The position numbers were made by a program, and so were the translations under genes. The notes below the pieces were generated by a model. It had not been told where the DNA came from. It worked only from the letters and a program-made list of their open reading frames with translations, and ran no database searches. 55,140 bases of DNA, taken from contig LSSN01000417.1 in assembly GCA_001970855.1 (NCBI GenBank), forward strand, positions 1 through 55,140, written 5' to 3'. Positions 34,717 to 44,767 of this stretch are shown piece after piece (positions within the stretch are counted from its first letter, which is position 1; every line of letters starts with the position of its first letter). The DNA comes from Smittium culicis (taxonomy: Eukaryota > Kickxellomycota > Harpellomycetes > Harpellales > Legeriomycetaceae).

Positions 34717-35426
34717 AGTCCAGTCAGTTGTGGTTTTGAGAGAGGTGTGTTTAGTTAAGAAGTGCTAAGAATGGGACTAGGAGAGGTGGGGGTAGATCAG
34801 GAAATATTAATCGAAGGTATACGAGGGGGGGGGAGAGGGTAGGGGAGGAATAGGTTTTATTGATTTAGAGGAGGGTTTGGTTATATAAATTTAAACATGT
34901 AACAATAAGGAGAAGAAAAATTTGAGCAAAAACGAAAATAAATAAAGAAGAGAAAAATAAAGTTTGCAAGAATTTCGATCAGCGAATAAAAACATGGTTC
35001 TTATTTACAGGAGTTGAAATTCATGATACTATTGGACAAACAATTTAAAGCGAGCTATTCTCAGATGAAAATAAGCTAAATGAAAATTAAAAAAATTAGT
35101 CTGTTATTAGCGTTTATAAATTTATAATATTTTTATTCAGTTTACTTAATCCACTGCTTTTTTATATTAATTTGCAATAAATGTAATAAAAATATTAAAA
35201 ATACTAAATATTTAGAAATAAATTACAAAGTTTGTATAAAGTTATTTTTGGTATAAATTTGGCTATAAAATGCTGGAGAAATAAAAAAAAATTAAATGTT
35301 TACGCAACGAGGTAGTTGAAAAAAGGAGGGTGAACTGAAAAACGAAGTGTGAGTAATTTGAATATATTTTATTATAAAAAGAAAAGATTTTAATGGTGGA
35401 AGGAGAGGGAATTTAACAGATATTTA
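34717..35426. other. Spacer between TOE1-like and mL41 genes
   Basis: About 700 bp. It is the upstream side of the TOE1-like gene and contains G-rich tracts (~34780-34860, including a G(9) run). No gene is seen. Confidence 0.5.
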
Positions 35427-36164
35427 TTATAGTCTTATAAAGTCGTCAGGGGAAGGCATCTTTGAGGAAACTTTTTCTGTTCTGTGAGAGACGTATGCCT
35501 TCAGCTATTTTTATTTTGGATTGATAAATAAAAGTAATTTTGTTAGTGAAACAAAATTAAAAGTTTTTGAAGAAGTATATTTGATAATTTATATGTGAGA
35601 TAAGATGGAGATACGTGAGAGGATATTTTTAGAAAGTATAAAAAAAATTTTTTTTTTAAGAGCTTACTTTGAAGTCAGTCAAGTCGGGAACTGGGTATGT
35701 TCGTACTTTATTCCATTCGATTACATAGCTACCTGTAGAAGAGAAAGTCAGTATAAAATGAGTTACAGGTATAGATATGATAGTAGTGAATTTTTTTTAT
35801 AAGTTTTTAGGCAGGGTAAGATTTGAGACGAAAAAGAATAATAGTTAGTAGTAGGTAAATGACTAAAGGAGAGGATTACCGTGTTTTGTATGTCTTCCTG
35901 TGGAGCCGGTTTTGTTTCCTGTTTATTTGAGGGGATGCAGTATTAAATGAATTGGTGGGATTAGAAAGGAGATTGATATTTAGAGGTGAATAATGTGAAC
36001 AAAATGTAGTAAAACGAGAAAAAAAAGAAGAGAGAATAATAGGGGAAAATTAGATATCAACTTGTAAGATTTTAGTTACCTTTATAAAAGTTTCTTCCTT
36101 GTTTTGAGGTAAGAACACCGTGCTTTGCGCCTCTGTATAGACCTTTAACAACTGCGCTATTCAT
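35427..36164 (-). CDS. MRPL27: Mitochondrial large-subunit ribosomal protein mL41 (MRPL27/MRPL41 family)
   Basis: A four-exon gene: 36164-36080, 35918-35880 (39 nt), 35732-35668 and 35504-35427, joined in frame to 88 aa. Donors are GTAACT, GTAATC and GTAAGC; acceptors are ACAG, ACAG and ATAG. Intron 3 has a CTAAC branch site ~40 nt from its acceptor. The joined protein reads through the family motifs across every junction: LTSKQGRNFYK, then GNKTGSTGRHTKHG, then SYVIEWNKVRTYPVPDLTDF, then LKAYVSHR. The TTKQG-YKG, TGRHTKxG, VRTYVVPDL and FxLKPYV blocks are the hallmark of mL41. It is a structural protein of the mitoribosome large subunit. The C-terminus is shorter than in yeast Mrpl27 (~146 aa). 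Introns (471 nt) outweigh coding sequence (267 nt). Confidence 0.9.
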
Positions 36165-36564
36165 TGTCTTTAAACTTTTGACAAAATTTAAAATAAATTA
36201 AATCGAGGAGAGGGAAGGGATCGAGTAAATAATTTGAGGTAGGGAAAGTTTGATTTACAGAATGTCGTATCGAATGAATTTCTTATTGAATCGAATGAAA
36301 GAATTTCTATCCTGATAAATCCGGCGAGAAACAAAAAGAAAATACTGGATTAGAGATATCGAAAGCTTTGAAGAAAGATTTGGTTAAAAGTCAGAAAAAA
36401 TACGACTCTTTGATAGTAAAGTTTTGTGTAAATGAAACTATGCCGTAAATTAATCTTTTTTTTTTACGATTTGGTTTTAAAGTTAAATCAGCAACAAATG
36501 GCTATTCGCCCAATGATAGAAATCCGTATTAATCCATTGGCATTTCTTAGTTAATTTATTAGGT

Positions 36565-36627
36565 ATGGCCAATAATCATTATAATTTTATACTACGAAAA
36601 TGAAAATAGATTGATGGCCAATAATCA
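36565..36627 (+). promoter_or_regulatory. Pair of CCAAT-box 14-mers
   Basis: ATGGCCAATAATCA occurs identically at 36565-36578 and 36614-36627, 49 bp apart. They lie ~400-450 bp upstream of the mL41 start, reading away from it, and ~1 kb upstream of the PAQR start. HAP/NF-Y complexes bind CCAAT and often control mitochondrial genes in fungi, so mL41 is a plausible target. Confidence 0.35.
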
Positions 36628-36868
36628 ATGAGAACAGAATCAATATAGCTGATCTAGCAAATAGTCGCAGTAATTAGTGATATACTGAATAATGGTAGGC
36701 TAAAATTATTTTTAGAGAAAATGGTTGGACATGTATGGGACACACAAGCCAATAGACAGACAGTAGCTTTGGCTGACTTTGGTTTGATTTCAGAAAAAGA
36801 ACTATGCAGCTTTTTCCAGCATATTTTCTCCTATACTTCGATATAAGTGCATCTGAATATACTTGGCT

Positions 36869-36928
36869 GAGTTTGGCTATTTAGATATGAGTTTGGCTAT
36901 TTAGCTGCGAGTTTGGCTCTTAGGCTCC
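36869..36928 (+). repeat. 20-bp tandem repeat, three copies
   Basis: Three 20-bp units begin GAGTTTGGCT. The first two share GAGTTTGGCTATTTAG exactly; the third is diverged (GAGTTTGGCTCTTAG). Related TTGGCT words lie just upstream. Confidence 0.8.
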
Positions 36929-36994
36929 ATTCCAAGCCACAACTACCAATAACAGAAATATATATCGTACGAGGTTTTCTATCATATGCTATGT

Positions 36995-37162
36995 GCCGAA
37001 TTAGAGAAAATAACTGAAATATGAAGGAAAACAAGTGCAAAATATGGGGAAATAACTAAAATATGAAGGAAAATAAGTGCCGAATTAGAGAAAATAACTG
37101 AAATATGAAGGAAAATAAGCGCAAAATATGGGGAAATAATTGAAATATGAAGGAGAATAAAA
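36995..37162 (+). repeat. 42-bp tandem repeat in alternating A-B-A-B order
   Basis: Four 42-bp units at 36995, 37037, 37079 and 37121. Units 1 and 3 start GCCGAATTAGAGAAAATAAC; units 2 and 4 start GCAAAATATGGGGAAATAA. All share a GAAATATGAAGGAAAATAAG-type second half. Units 1 and 3 are nearly identical, so the array is an 84-bp higher-order repeat. A degraded partial unit follows to ~37185. Confidence 0.92.
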
Positions 37163-37669
37163 CCTAAATGAAGGGAAATAAGTCGATAGGCAGAGATAAG
37201 TCACATGCGTTGCGTTGAATAGGAATTTCCGCAAACAAAACAATTTCCAGCAGTACAAAATTCCAAGCCAGCGAATAAGCCTTCCCTATATCTCTTCAGT
37301 ATCCAATAGTCGCCCGTCAATCTTTTATAGCCGTAGAAATAAATTCAGATCAAAGTATTTCCATATCGAATTCTTTATATTGGAGGTTTTTTTTTACCTT
37401 TTCTGAGCTTTAACCGAAACTATAAAAGCCATCCATCAAAGCCCCATTTCCTTCTCTCATACACGTACGCTTCCACATACAAAGTTTCTGTTTATCTAGA
37501 CAAAGCCTGAAAGATAGGATACGTTTCTATCTTTTTCTTGCTTAGTAACCAACATCACTACCTTCCCTGCACCCTCGAATCGTTTTGCAAAAAAACCCAG
37601 TGCTTATCATTTTTCAAACACTATCCATACTCCCATAATAAATTGTAGAAAATAGAATCCAAAAAAAAA

Positions 37670-38608
37670 ATGAACAGGAAAACTTCAAACAACAAATCTT
37701 CTATCTCTAGGCCTAAAAATTCAAAAACTGCCCCATTCGATATCTACAGGCTCTTGAGATGGGACGAAATCCCCCCGTTCATGCGCGACAACTCATTCAT
37801 CAAAACTGGGTACCGCCAACCTATCGCCTCCTTCAAGTACTGCTTCTCCTCGCTATTCTTCATACACAACGAAACCGTAAACATATACTCCCACCTCATA
37901 GGCGCCCTCGTTTTCTTCGCCCTAATGTTCACCACAAAAGCCTTGCTCGTTCAAACAACCCCATCCGCTTCTAGCACCGATATCCTTTTCACTTACATAT
38001 TCCTCGCTGGTGCTGTCTCTTGCCTCCTCATGTCCTCCATATACCACACCACAAAGTGCCACAGCGAAAACGTGTCCAAGCTCCTCAACAAGTGCGACTA
38101 TATCGGCATCACTCTGCTCATCGTCACTTCATGCTTCCCCATAATCTTCTATGCCTTCCGCTGCAACTCCTCTCTCCAGCTCTCCTATATCATCCTCCTC
38201 TCCGCTCTCGGCACCTTCGCCTCCTTCATATCCATCTACCCCACATTCGCTACCCCCAAGTACCGCAAATTCCGCGCCCTCGTCTTCGTCCTCCTCGGTG
38301 TCAGCGCCGTCGTCCCAATCTCCCACTCCATCATCCTCTTCGGCGCCACCCACACCTTCCACTCAACCCAGCTCGCTTACATACTCCCCATGGCCGCTTT
38401 CTACATACTCGGCGCCTTCCTCTACGCATGCCGCCTCCCCGAATCCCTCTTCCCCGGAAAATTCGACATATGGTTCCACTCGCACCAGATCTTCCACTTT
38501 TTCGTCCTCATCGCCGCTTTATTCCACTACCACGGCGTAATTAAAGCCCTCAACTGGGCCCACCTAAACGCCCCTACTTGCTCCAACTTCCCTACCACCA
38601 ACTTTTAA
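37670..38608 (+). CDS. PAQR/adiponectin-receptor family membrane protein (IZH-like)
   Basis: An intronless 312-aa protein with seven hydrophobic helices. The family motifs are present: RWDEIPPFMRDNSFIKTGYR at the N-terminus, HNETVNIYSHLIGA before helix 1, MSSIYH (~120-127, the first zinc-ligand histidine), CDYIGI, YILGAFLYACRLPESLFPGK, and WFHSHQIFHFF (~268-278, the two C-terminal zinc histidines). Yeast Izh proteins and human AdipoR share this plan and act in zinc, sterol and ceramide homeostasis; they carry a ceramidase-like zinc site. The start follows an A-rich leader and is the first ATG. Codons end in C far more often than in neighbouring genes, and as a result several other frames are open over 38.0-38.5 kb. 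Confidence 0.93.
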   Translation: MNRKTSNNKSSISRPKNSKTAPFDIYRLLRWDEIPPFMRDNSFIKTGYRQPIASFKYCFSSLFFIHNETVNIYSHLIGALVFFALMFTTKALLVQTTPSASSTDILFTYIFLAGAVSCLLMSSIYHTTKCHSENVSKLLNKCDYIGITLLIVTSCFPIIFYAFRCNSSLQLSYIILLSALGTFASFISIYPTFATPKYRKFRALVFVLLGVSAVVPISHSIILFGATHTFHSTQLAYILPMAAFYILGAFLYACRLPESLFPGKFDIWFHSHQIFHFFVLIAALFHYHGVIKALNWAHLNAPTCSNFPTTNF

Positions 38609-38960
38609 ATCTCTATAATATCCCCCCAAAAAATACCCATTACTCAGATTTACACCCTCCTCCCTTCATTTTTATATCAGATAAAATTCGCTCTTTTTTC
38701 TCCTTTTCTTTTTTTTCGCATACATTAACTTCTTGTTATGATTTTTCTACATATTCCTTTTTTTTTTTTTACACATAAATAAATTAATCTCACTTCAATA
38801 ACAACAAAGAAATAAATTTACAAAATACATTCCTATCATACAATTTCTACGCCCAAGCTAAATGCTCTCTTTTTTATTATTAAATAATAATAATAGTAGT
38901 AGTAGAATGTATATATATTTTTATTTTTATTTTTATTTTTATATTTATCTTTTATACAAA
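38609..38960. other. Convergent 3' spacer
   Basis: About 350 bp between the PAQR and WDR59-like 3' ends. It is T-rich, with AATAAA-type words near 38777 and an ATTTTT minisatellite near 38915-38945. No gene is seen. Confidence 0.6.
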
Positions 38961-41900
38961 CTAATCTTCAAAATAAAAACATTTACATCCGCATCCTCTT
39001 GGGCATTCGGAAAACATTGATTTAAATACGTCGGGTGCTCCTGCCTCAATTCCGCCACTGCCACTCATACTGCCGCCCTTAATCATCTCCCTCGCATACT
39101 TCACATACTTCTCGACATGGTCAATGTGTCCTCCATGGAAACATTTCGAACACACTAGCCTCAGTCCAGTAACTAGCTCGTTACAATAAAAGCATTCCAA
39201 ACTAGTATCTATATCACACACACCCGCTTCAAACGTATCGTCGCCCCCTATCCCCCTCGTAACCCCTTCAATCCCGCCTACTCTTGCTCCAATACCATCG
39301 CCCCCATCAACTGCACCACCACTTTGGCTATACTTACTTTGCTCTCTCTCTTTGCCATTCTCCTCACCATCGCTCCTACTCGCATCCTTCTCCAAAACTA
39401 ACTCTAGCCCGCGGTACGTCGTTTCTATCGAATCGCCAAAGGATTTGCATATCTCGCTAGCTAATCGCTGGAACCCAAACGCAAACAGCAAGTCTGTATA
39501 CAACACCTTGAACCCGACTAGCAGCGATAGCCAGCCCCTAGGAATTCCCTCAAAAAGATCGTATATATTCTCCCTGCCGCTATTATCTTTGACCCCGCTC
39601 TTTGCTGCATAGCCCGTCCCAATTACTGACTCGCTTTTAATCACACCATACCTATTCACCCGGATTATTTCTGTCTCTCCTTTCCTAAAACTATAATTAC
39701 CCAAATCCCCATATGATTTCCCATACGTTGTGCCAGGATACTCAAACATTCCAGCTACTTTACCTCCGCCCCTGCCCATCGACATCTGCAAGATCGGTGA
39801 TAATGGCGTGTTCGGAAGAATCGGTGATATAGGCTGTTGCTGATTGCCTGAAATACTTGAGCTCGTAAGAAGCTCCCCAGATTGAACCTTCAGATCGTCA
39901 AACAACTTACCAAGATACGGCTCGTACTTCAGCCGGTCTTCTGATGATATTAGAAAGTTATACACTTCTGCAACTCGGCTACTATTAACTGACGCTGCAT
40001 CATCATACTCGCTTCCCATAAACCGTGGATTCTTATACATTTGCTCTACTATCTCCCTAAATCCGTACCCTATTTGATCCTCACTCTCAAGCCCCGAAAA
40101 GCTATTCTCAAACAACGATTCCGCTAAAAAAACATTCTTGAATAAACTCATATCCCCTCCCAGCTTGAAATTTATTATCGGATCACCTGATACTGAAATA
40201 TCTCTTCTTGATATGTTTCGGTCAAATGTGTCTGATAACCTAGTCCAGTTTTTATCATTTTTAGAAACCAAATCAAAACACCTTGCGTTTTTATTTTGCT
40301 TCTTTATCATATTAAAATGCGACGATCTAGAATTACAGGTTATCATCCCACTTTCGTCACAATCTGATTCTTCAGGCGAAAGTATACCAACTCGATCGTA
40401 GTTTGAAAAAAAGTCATCTGATTGATTAGATAGTTGATTTCTGTTCAGTACAGTCCCGTTATTACCATACATTTCAGATCTAGAGATAGACTTTTTTCGC
40501 TCCACTTTTATACTCTGGTTGAAAAATGAAACCCCGAAATTGGCACTTAGTGCACAGCAAAGTAACACTGTATTGCTAATATCATGTAATTCGATGGTCA
40601 TCTCTAAAACGCCAAGCAAGTACGACTTTGCAACTGGATTGCACCATTCTAGTATACTACTATCTTCTAAATCGTCTATACCTTTAAACAGAATGCTTAG
40701 AACGTACCAAGCCGATGCCAGATATTTCATTTTGTTCTTGGAATATGTTTTCGAATTTTTCAAGCATAATTCACTTTTGCTCAAAGGCTCTCCCCTATCA
40801 TTCAACGATATCTCTGTTGCAATGTCAAGGTTAATAATAGGATCAAATACCCTAGCTGTTGTGATAAAACAAATATTTCCTATAGAAGTTGTTGTTGCTG
40901 CTGGCTGGGGAATATCAGTAAATTCAGTTTTGCTTTGACCCAGAAATTCAAAGTTAGGATCAACACTTTTTTTAGGTTTAGACTTTTTGGTATTTAAAGA
41001 CCCGCTCTTGAAATAAAACCTTGGAACGTCGTCAATCCCGCTTTCGTAGTACCCGTTATTTCTAACTGATAATCTATCGTCCAAGTCATCTAATGCATTC
41101 CACCTTCGAGTTTTTGCTTTGTCCACATTTGAGTCAAAATTATTCATCATATTGCTGGATGAAAAAGGGCGATGGCCTTTATTGTTAAATAAAGGATCAC
41201 TATCTTCAGAATCATTACCTTTTCCTGATATGACATTCTCATCAATACTAAAAAGCCTTGATTTTTTATCAGAGTTTTCAGATATCCTATACTCTTGTTG
41301 TCTACTCAATGAGTCAAATCCATTGTTATCACTGTAATAATTTATGCCTTCCTTGTAAAAAAGATTTTCTCTATCGTCGTGCCTTTTTATGCCAAAACTC
41401 CTAGTAAAATTAGAGTTATTTATTGCTTTTTTGCCTTTTTTATTTTTTGATGAACGTTTAGGTTGACCATCTTTAGAGTAAAAAGATTTTAAATTTTGAC
41501 TTGAATGTTTAGCCCTAAAATTCGTAGGTCCATAAGATTTGTTTATTTCCTTTATATGGTTTCGACTTAAATATTCGCCATAGCCTTCATAGGTTCTGAA
41601 AGATTCATTTTGAGAACTGTTATCACTATCAGAACGATACTTACTCTGGCGTTTCTGTTCTGAGCTTGATGATTCACCATATTCATTTTTGTACCCAAAA
41701 TTACTATCATCTTCGTCATCATTAATTGGATGTGTACCTACAAAGCGTGCAGACTGTTCCTGGATTTTAAGTTGTACCATCGCTTTATAATAATCAACAC
41801 CTTGGTAGGCAATCGGCTTCCTTAAAACTCGAATCTGCTTTGATAATGTAAGCATATGCATATCCGCAACAAATGAGCTATTTTCTGTGTCAGTTTTTTG

Positions 41901-44767
41901 ATTTGCTATGCTGTTTGTGCTGAAATTCCTACCGGAGCTAGCATTATCATCGGCGCTTAGGCTAACCGAATTATTATCGTTTATCTGAGACGATGGATTT
42001 AGTAAAAACAATCCAAATTCGCCTGGGTATGTAGAAGGTGTGTACAAGGAAGCAAAAAACAGAACTAGTTTATTGTTGCCACTGAAAACACCACCACAAA
42101 GCCTAGGGAATGGAACATTATTAGAATTTTGAGATTTTACATTATGGAAGCTATTCCCAGTTGTAGAATCATTTGGGTGGCGCTCAGAGAGTTTGTATGG
42201 ATTATTAATCCTTGAGTCGATCTGGTTCATATCAATAAGATTGTTAATTTTTCCTCTACCATCATTAAATTGATAGTCAGAATCATAATTATCGTTTGAG
42301 TAGTCGTCGTACAAAATATCAGTACTAGAACTTTTGCTTAATTCGGATGATGTAGCAGAATCGTTAGAAGTACAAGACTCGCTTAACAAACTAGAGCTAT
42401 CAAAGAAGGAGTCAGAATCAGACGTAGTCCCTAGATACAAATCAGAACCAGAGTAGGAAGAGTTTTTTGGAAACCTGAAGTTCTTTGAAAATGAGCTTCT
42501 AGATCTAGCTATATTTACTCCAAAATTCTCATATTGTTTGGCGTTAATAGAAGGTTTTTCAAAGAAATTAGAGTCCATTCGCTTAGAGATTCTTTTTAGT
42601 AACATTCTAGAGTTATACTTTAAAAAGTTGTGCAAAATTCCAGATATATAAGGAGGCTCGATGCCATATCGAATTAAGAATGTTAGACAAAGCAGCATTG
42701 GAGATGAAATGATAGAGCACCAATTAGTTGTTAGCAAAATCATCAAATTTAAATAGCGGTAATGTTTAGGAGAAATGGTAGAATTACTTGTCTTCCTGAA
42801 CACTTTAACCATAACAGGCTTTTTAGGATAGAAAAGACTAAATTTTAGCAGCAATTTAACTGAAGTATTTTTTTTTTTATCTAATCCCCACGGACCAGAA
42901 ATATTCATAAAAACTTGAAAAATGTTATTTTTTTCAGGTTTTCTTGGAATTTCTACGGATAAAATATTCAAGTTTTTTTCAAAGTGTAACACAGAGCTAA
43001 TTTCTTTTTTAATCTCATTTATCTTGAGCTCAACGCTACCCTTTTCGTTAAGTAGTTTTGGTGAGGATTCCGGTTGCAAGTTATACTTTGAAGTGGTTCT
43101 TAAATTATTTAAACCAGCCTTGATTAGCTGTTTAGCAGAATATTGTGATTTTTTCTTTGAGTAAAAAAGATTTCTAAATTCTTTATTAATTGAAAGGTTA
43201 TTCTTGGATAATATATTCTGGCGGGTAAAACCTTTTTTTAGCTTATTTTTGTATAGAGATGCCTTAATGTCTTTGTATAAATTTTGGCTATCTCTAAAAC
43301 CTATAAATATGTTATCTTTAGGGTAACTAAATTTGCCCTTGCTTTCCTTTGAGCTTACAACTATTTTTTTGCTTTTAGTAAAGTTCCTAAATTCTGATGT
43401 AATATTTTTTTGAGACGGGTGGCGATTTTTGCCATTCATCAGCTTGTTATCAAAATCTTTTATATTTTTATTTGGCCCGTATATTATGCCTAAATATGGG
43501 TTGGTAAAAGTGGGTTGCTTTTTCATCCAGCCTTGGTTAATTGAAGCAAGCTTTTTTCTTTTTATTTGGTGACCTTTTCTTGTTGATAGCTTTTGAACTA
43601 GTGATTCAGGCATACTCCAAGTATGAAGAAAGCTATCGGCTCCAATGGAAATAAGTTGCCATTCTCTAAAGTCAATGTTATTACTTGGATAGTAATCTCC
43701 TCTACTTCTCCAAACAAACTCTAAAACAGAACCATTATTTTCACCAACTTGATGAATTGGTTTATCTTCATCATCAACATATAGAGAAAGACCGCCTTCT
43801 GGATCTTTAAATGTAACCACAAAGCCATTACCACTCGGCATATATCTTGCTTTTGAAATAGACTTTTCGTTGAAGTAAGTAAAAGACAGGTAGTCATCAT
43901 TTGAATAAGTCCAATCCCATTTTTTTACGGTTTTATCGTTGGCAGCCGTAATAAGAGTATTCCTTTTTGTTGAATGTGTGGATACTGAATAAATTGTTGA
44001 GTCGTGTGCGTTTTTGATGCTTATTAATGGTCGTGAGCCAAGGCGAGTGTCCCAAATATTGGCTGAGTTTTGGTAGCCTGATACAAAACAATACTCGTTA
44101 GTTTTGCTGAACTCGATTGAAGAAGTTACATTCCAATCAGTAAATTTGAAAACAGGTTTTTTTGAAGTTCTCAAATCCCATAAACGAATAAAAGGATCAA
44201 CGGAGGAGGTTAAAATTAAATTAGGATCAAATGGAGACCAGTTGAAATCAGTTGAGGAACCCATATTGTCGTTTAGAAAATATACAGGTTTTTTGCTTGT
44301 TACGGCGAAATTCCATACTAGGAGGGTTTGATTAAACTAGTAAAAAAGGTAAATGGAAAATCTATTAATGTGATAAATTAAATAATTATTATTATTTGAA
44401 ATAAAGCGTGGGAAAAAAATTCATTACAGTACTAGCAACGAATCCATCTTGAGTTTTGTGTGGACACCATTCTACATTAACAACTCTCCATTGGGAATTT
44501 ATGTGTACATTTAAAGGAGATTCAGTAGGATTTTCCATGTCGAGAATTGCGATTCCAGAATCCCTAAAATCATTTTAAAAATTGCAATTTAACATTATAT
44601 TGTAATGTTTTTTATTAAATAATTGAAATTTACCCAGCTAGTGCAATATCACGGAAATGAGGACTGATTCCAACTGTGTTAAATCCTTGATAAAAATACT
44701 GGAAGCTGTCCTTATAAAAAGGATCCAGAATTACAGGATTATTTTTGTAGTGTTTATTCAAATCCAT
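38961..44767 (-). CDS. WDR59: WDR59/Sea3 (Mtc5) homologue, SEA/GATOR2 complex subunit
   Basis: Three exons: 44767-44634, 44563-44428 and 44336-38961, 1881 aa. Introns of 70 and 91 nt have donors GTAAAT and GTAATG and acceptors TTAG and CTAG. The second acceptor was chosen because only it keeps phase and gives NQTLLVWNFAV. Domains: N-terminal WD40 propeller (~40-350) with WDLRT, IWDTR, KKWDW and HTWSM blades; RWD domain (~520-625); a conserved PRLCGGVFSGNNKLV segment near 850; a very long Ser/Asn-rich, charged, probably disordered middle; and a C-terminal RING-like zinc module (~1804-1881) with CFYCNELV, CSKCFHGGHIDH and CPRGCGCKC. WD40-RWD-RING is the plan of WDR59/Mtc5, which acts at the vacuole or lysosome to relieve TORC1 inhibition when amino acids are present. 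It is about twice the length of human WDR59 (~974 aa). The first 40 residues are less well supported. Confidence 0.92.

Larger units (their letters stand above)
36165..37669. other. Divergent intergenic region with tandem repeats
   Basis: About 1.5 kb shared upstream region of the mL41 (-) and PAQR (+) genes. It carries two CCAAT-type 14-mers (36565 and 36614), a 20-bp tandem repeat (36869-36928) and a 42-bp tandem array (36995-37162). A pyrimidine-rich leader precedes the PAQR start. No convincing coding frame is seen. Confidence 0.6.

Noticed and set aside
35657..35670. Read-through end for mL41 after exon 3 (stop four codons past the donor)
   Set aside because: Splicing at GTAAGC to the ATAG at 35505 gives the conserved LKAYVS block; read-through would delete it.
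35605..35802. 65-codon open frame (+)
   Set aside because: It overlaps mL41 exon 3 and its flanking introns on the opposite strand, which explain the sequence.
36995..37162. CRISPR-like array
   Set aside because: The repeats are contiguous 42-bp units without unique spacers, and the genome is eukaryotic.
37215..37406. 63-codon open frame (+) upstream of the PAQR gene
   Set aside because: It begins at TTG, has no recognisable domain, and ends in a homopolymer-coded hydrophobic tail. It more likely belongs to the promoter region.
38020..38544. Overlapping open frames of 75-175 codons in the PAQR gene
   Set aside because: They are by-products of its C-ending codon use: compositionally biased Pro/His/Arg or Ser/Pro products, with no motif.
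44310..44336. Alternative CCTAG acceptor for WDR59 exon 3 at ~44318
   Set aside because: It breaks phase with exon 2. The upstream ACTAG acceptor keeps frame and adds NQTLLV, which fits the WD40 strand.
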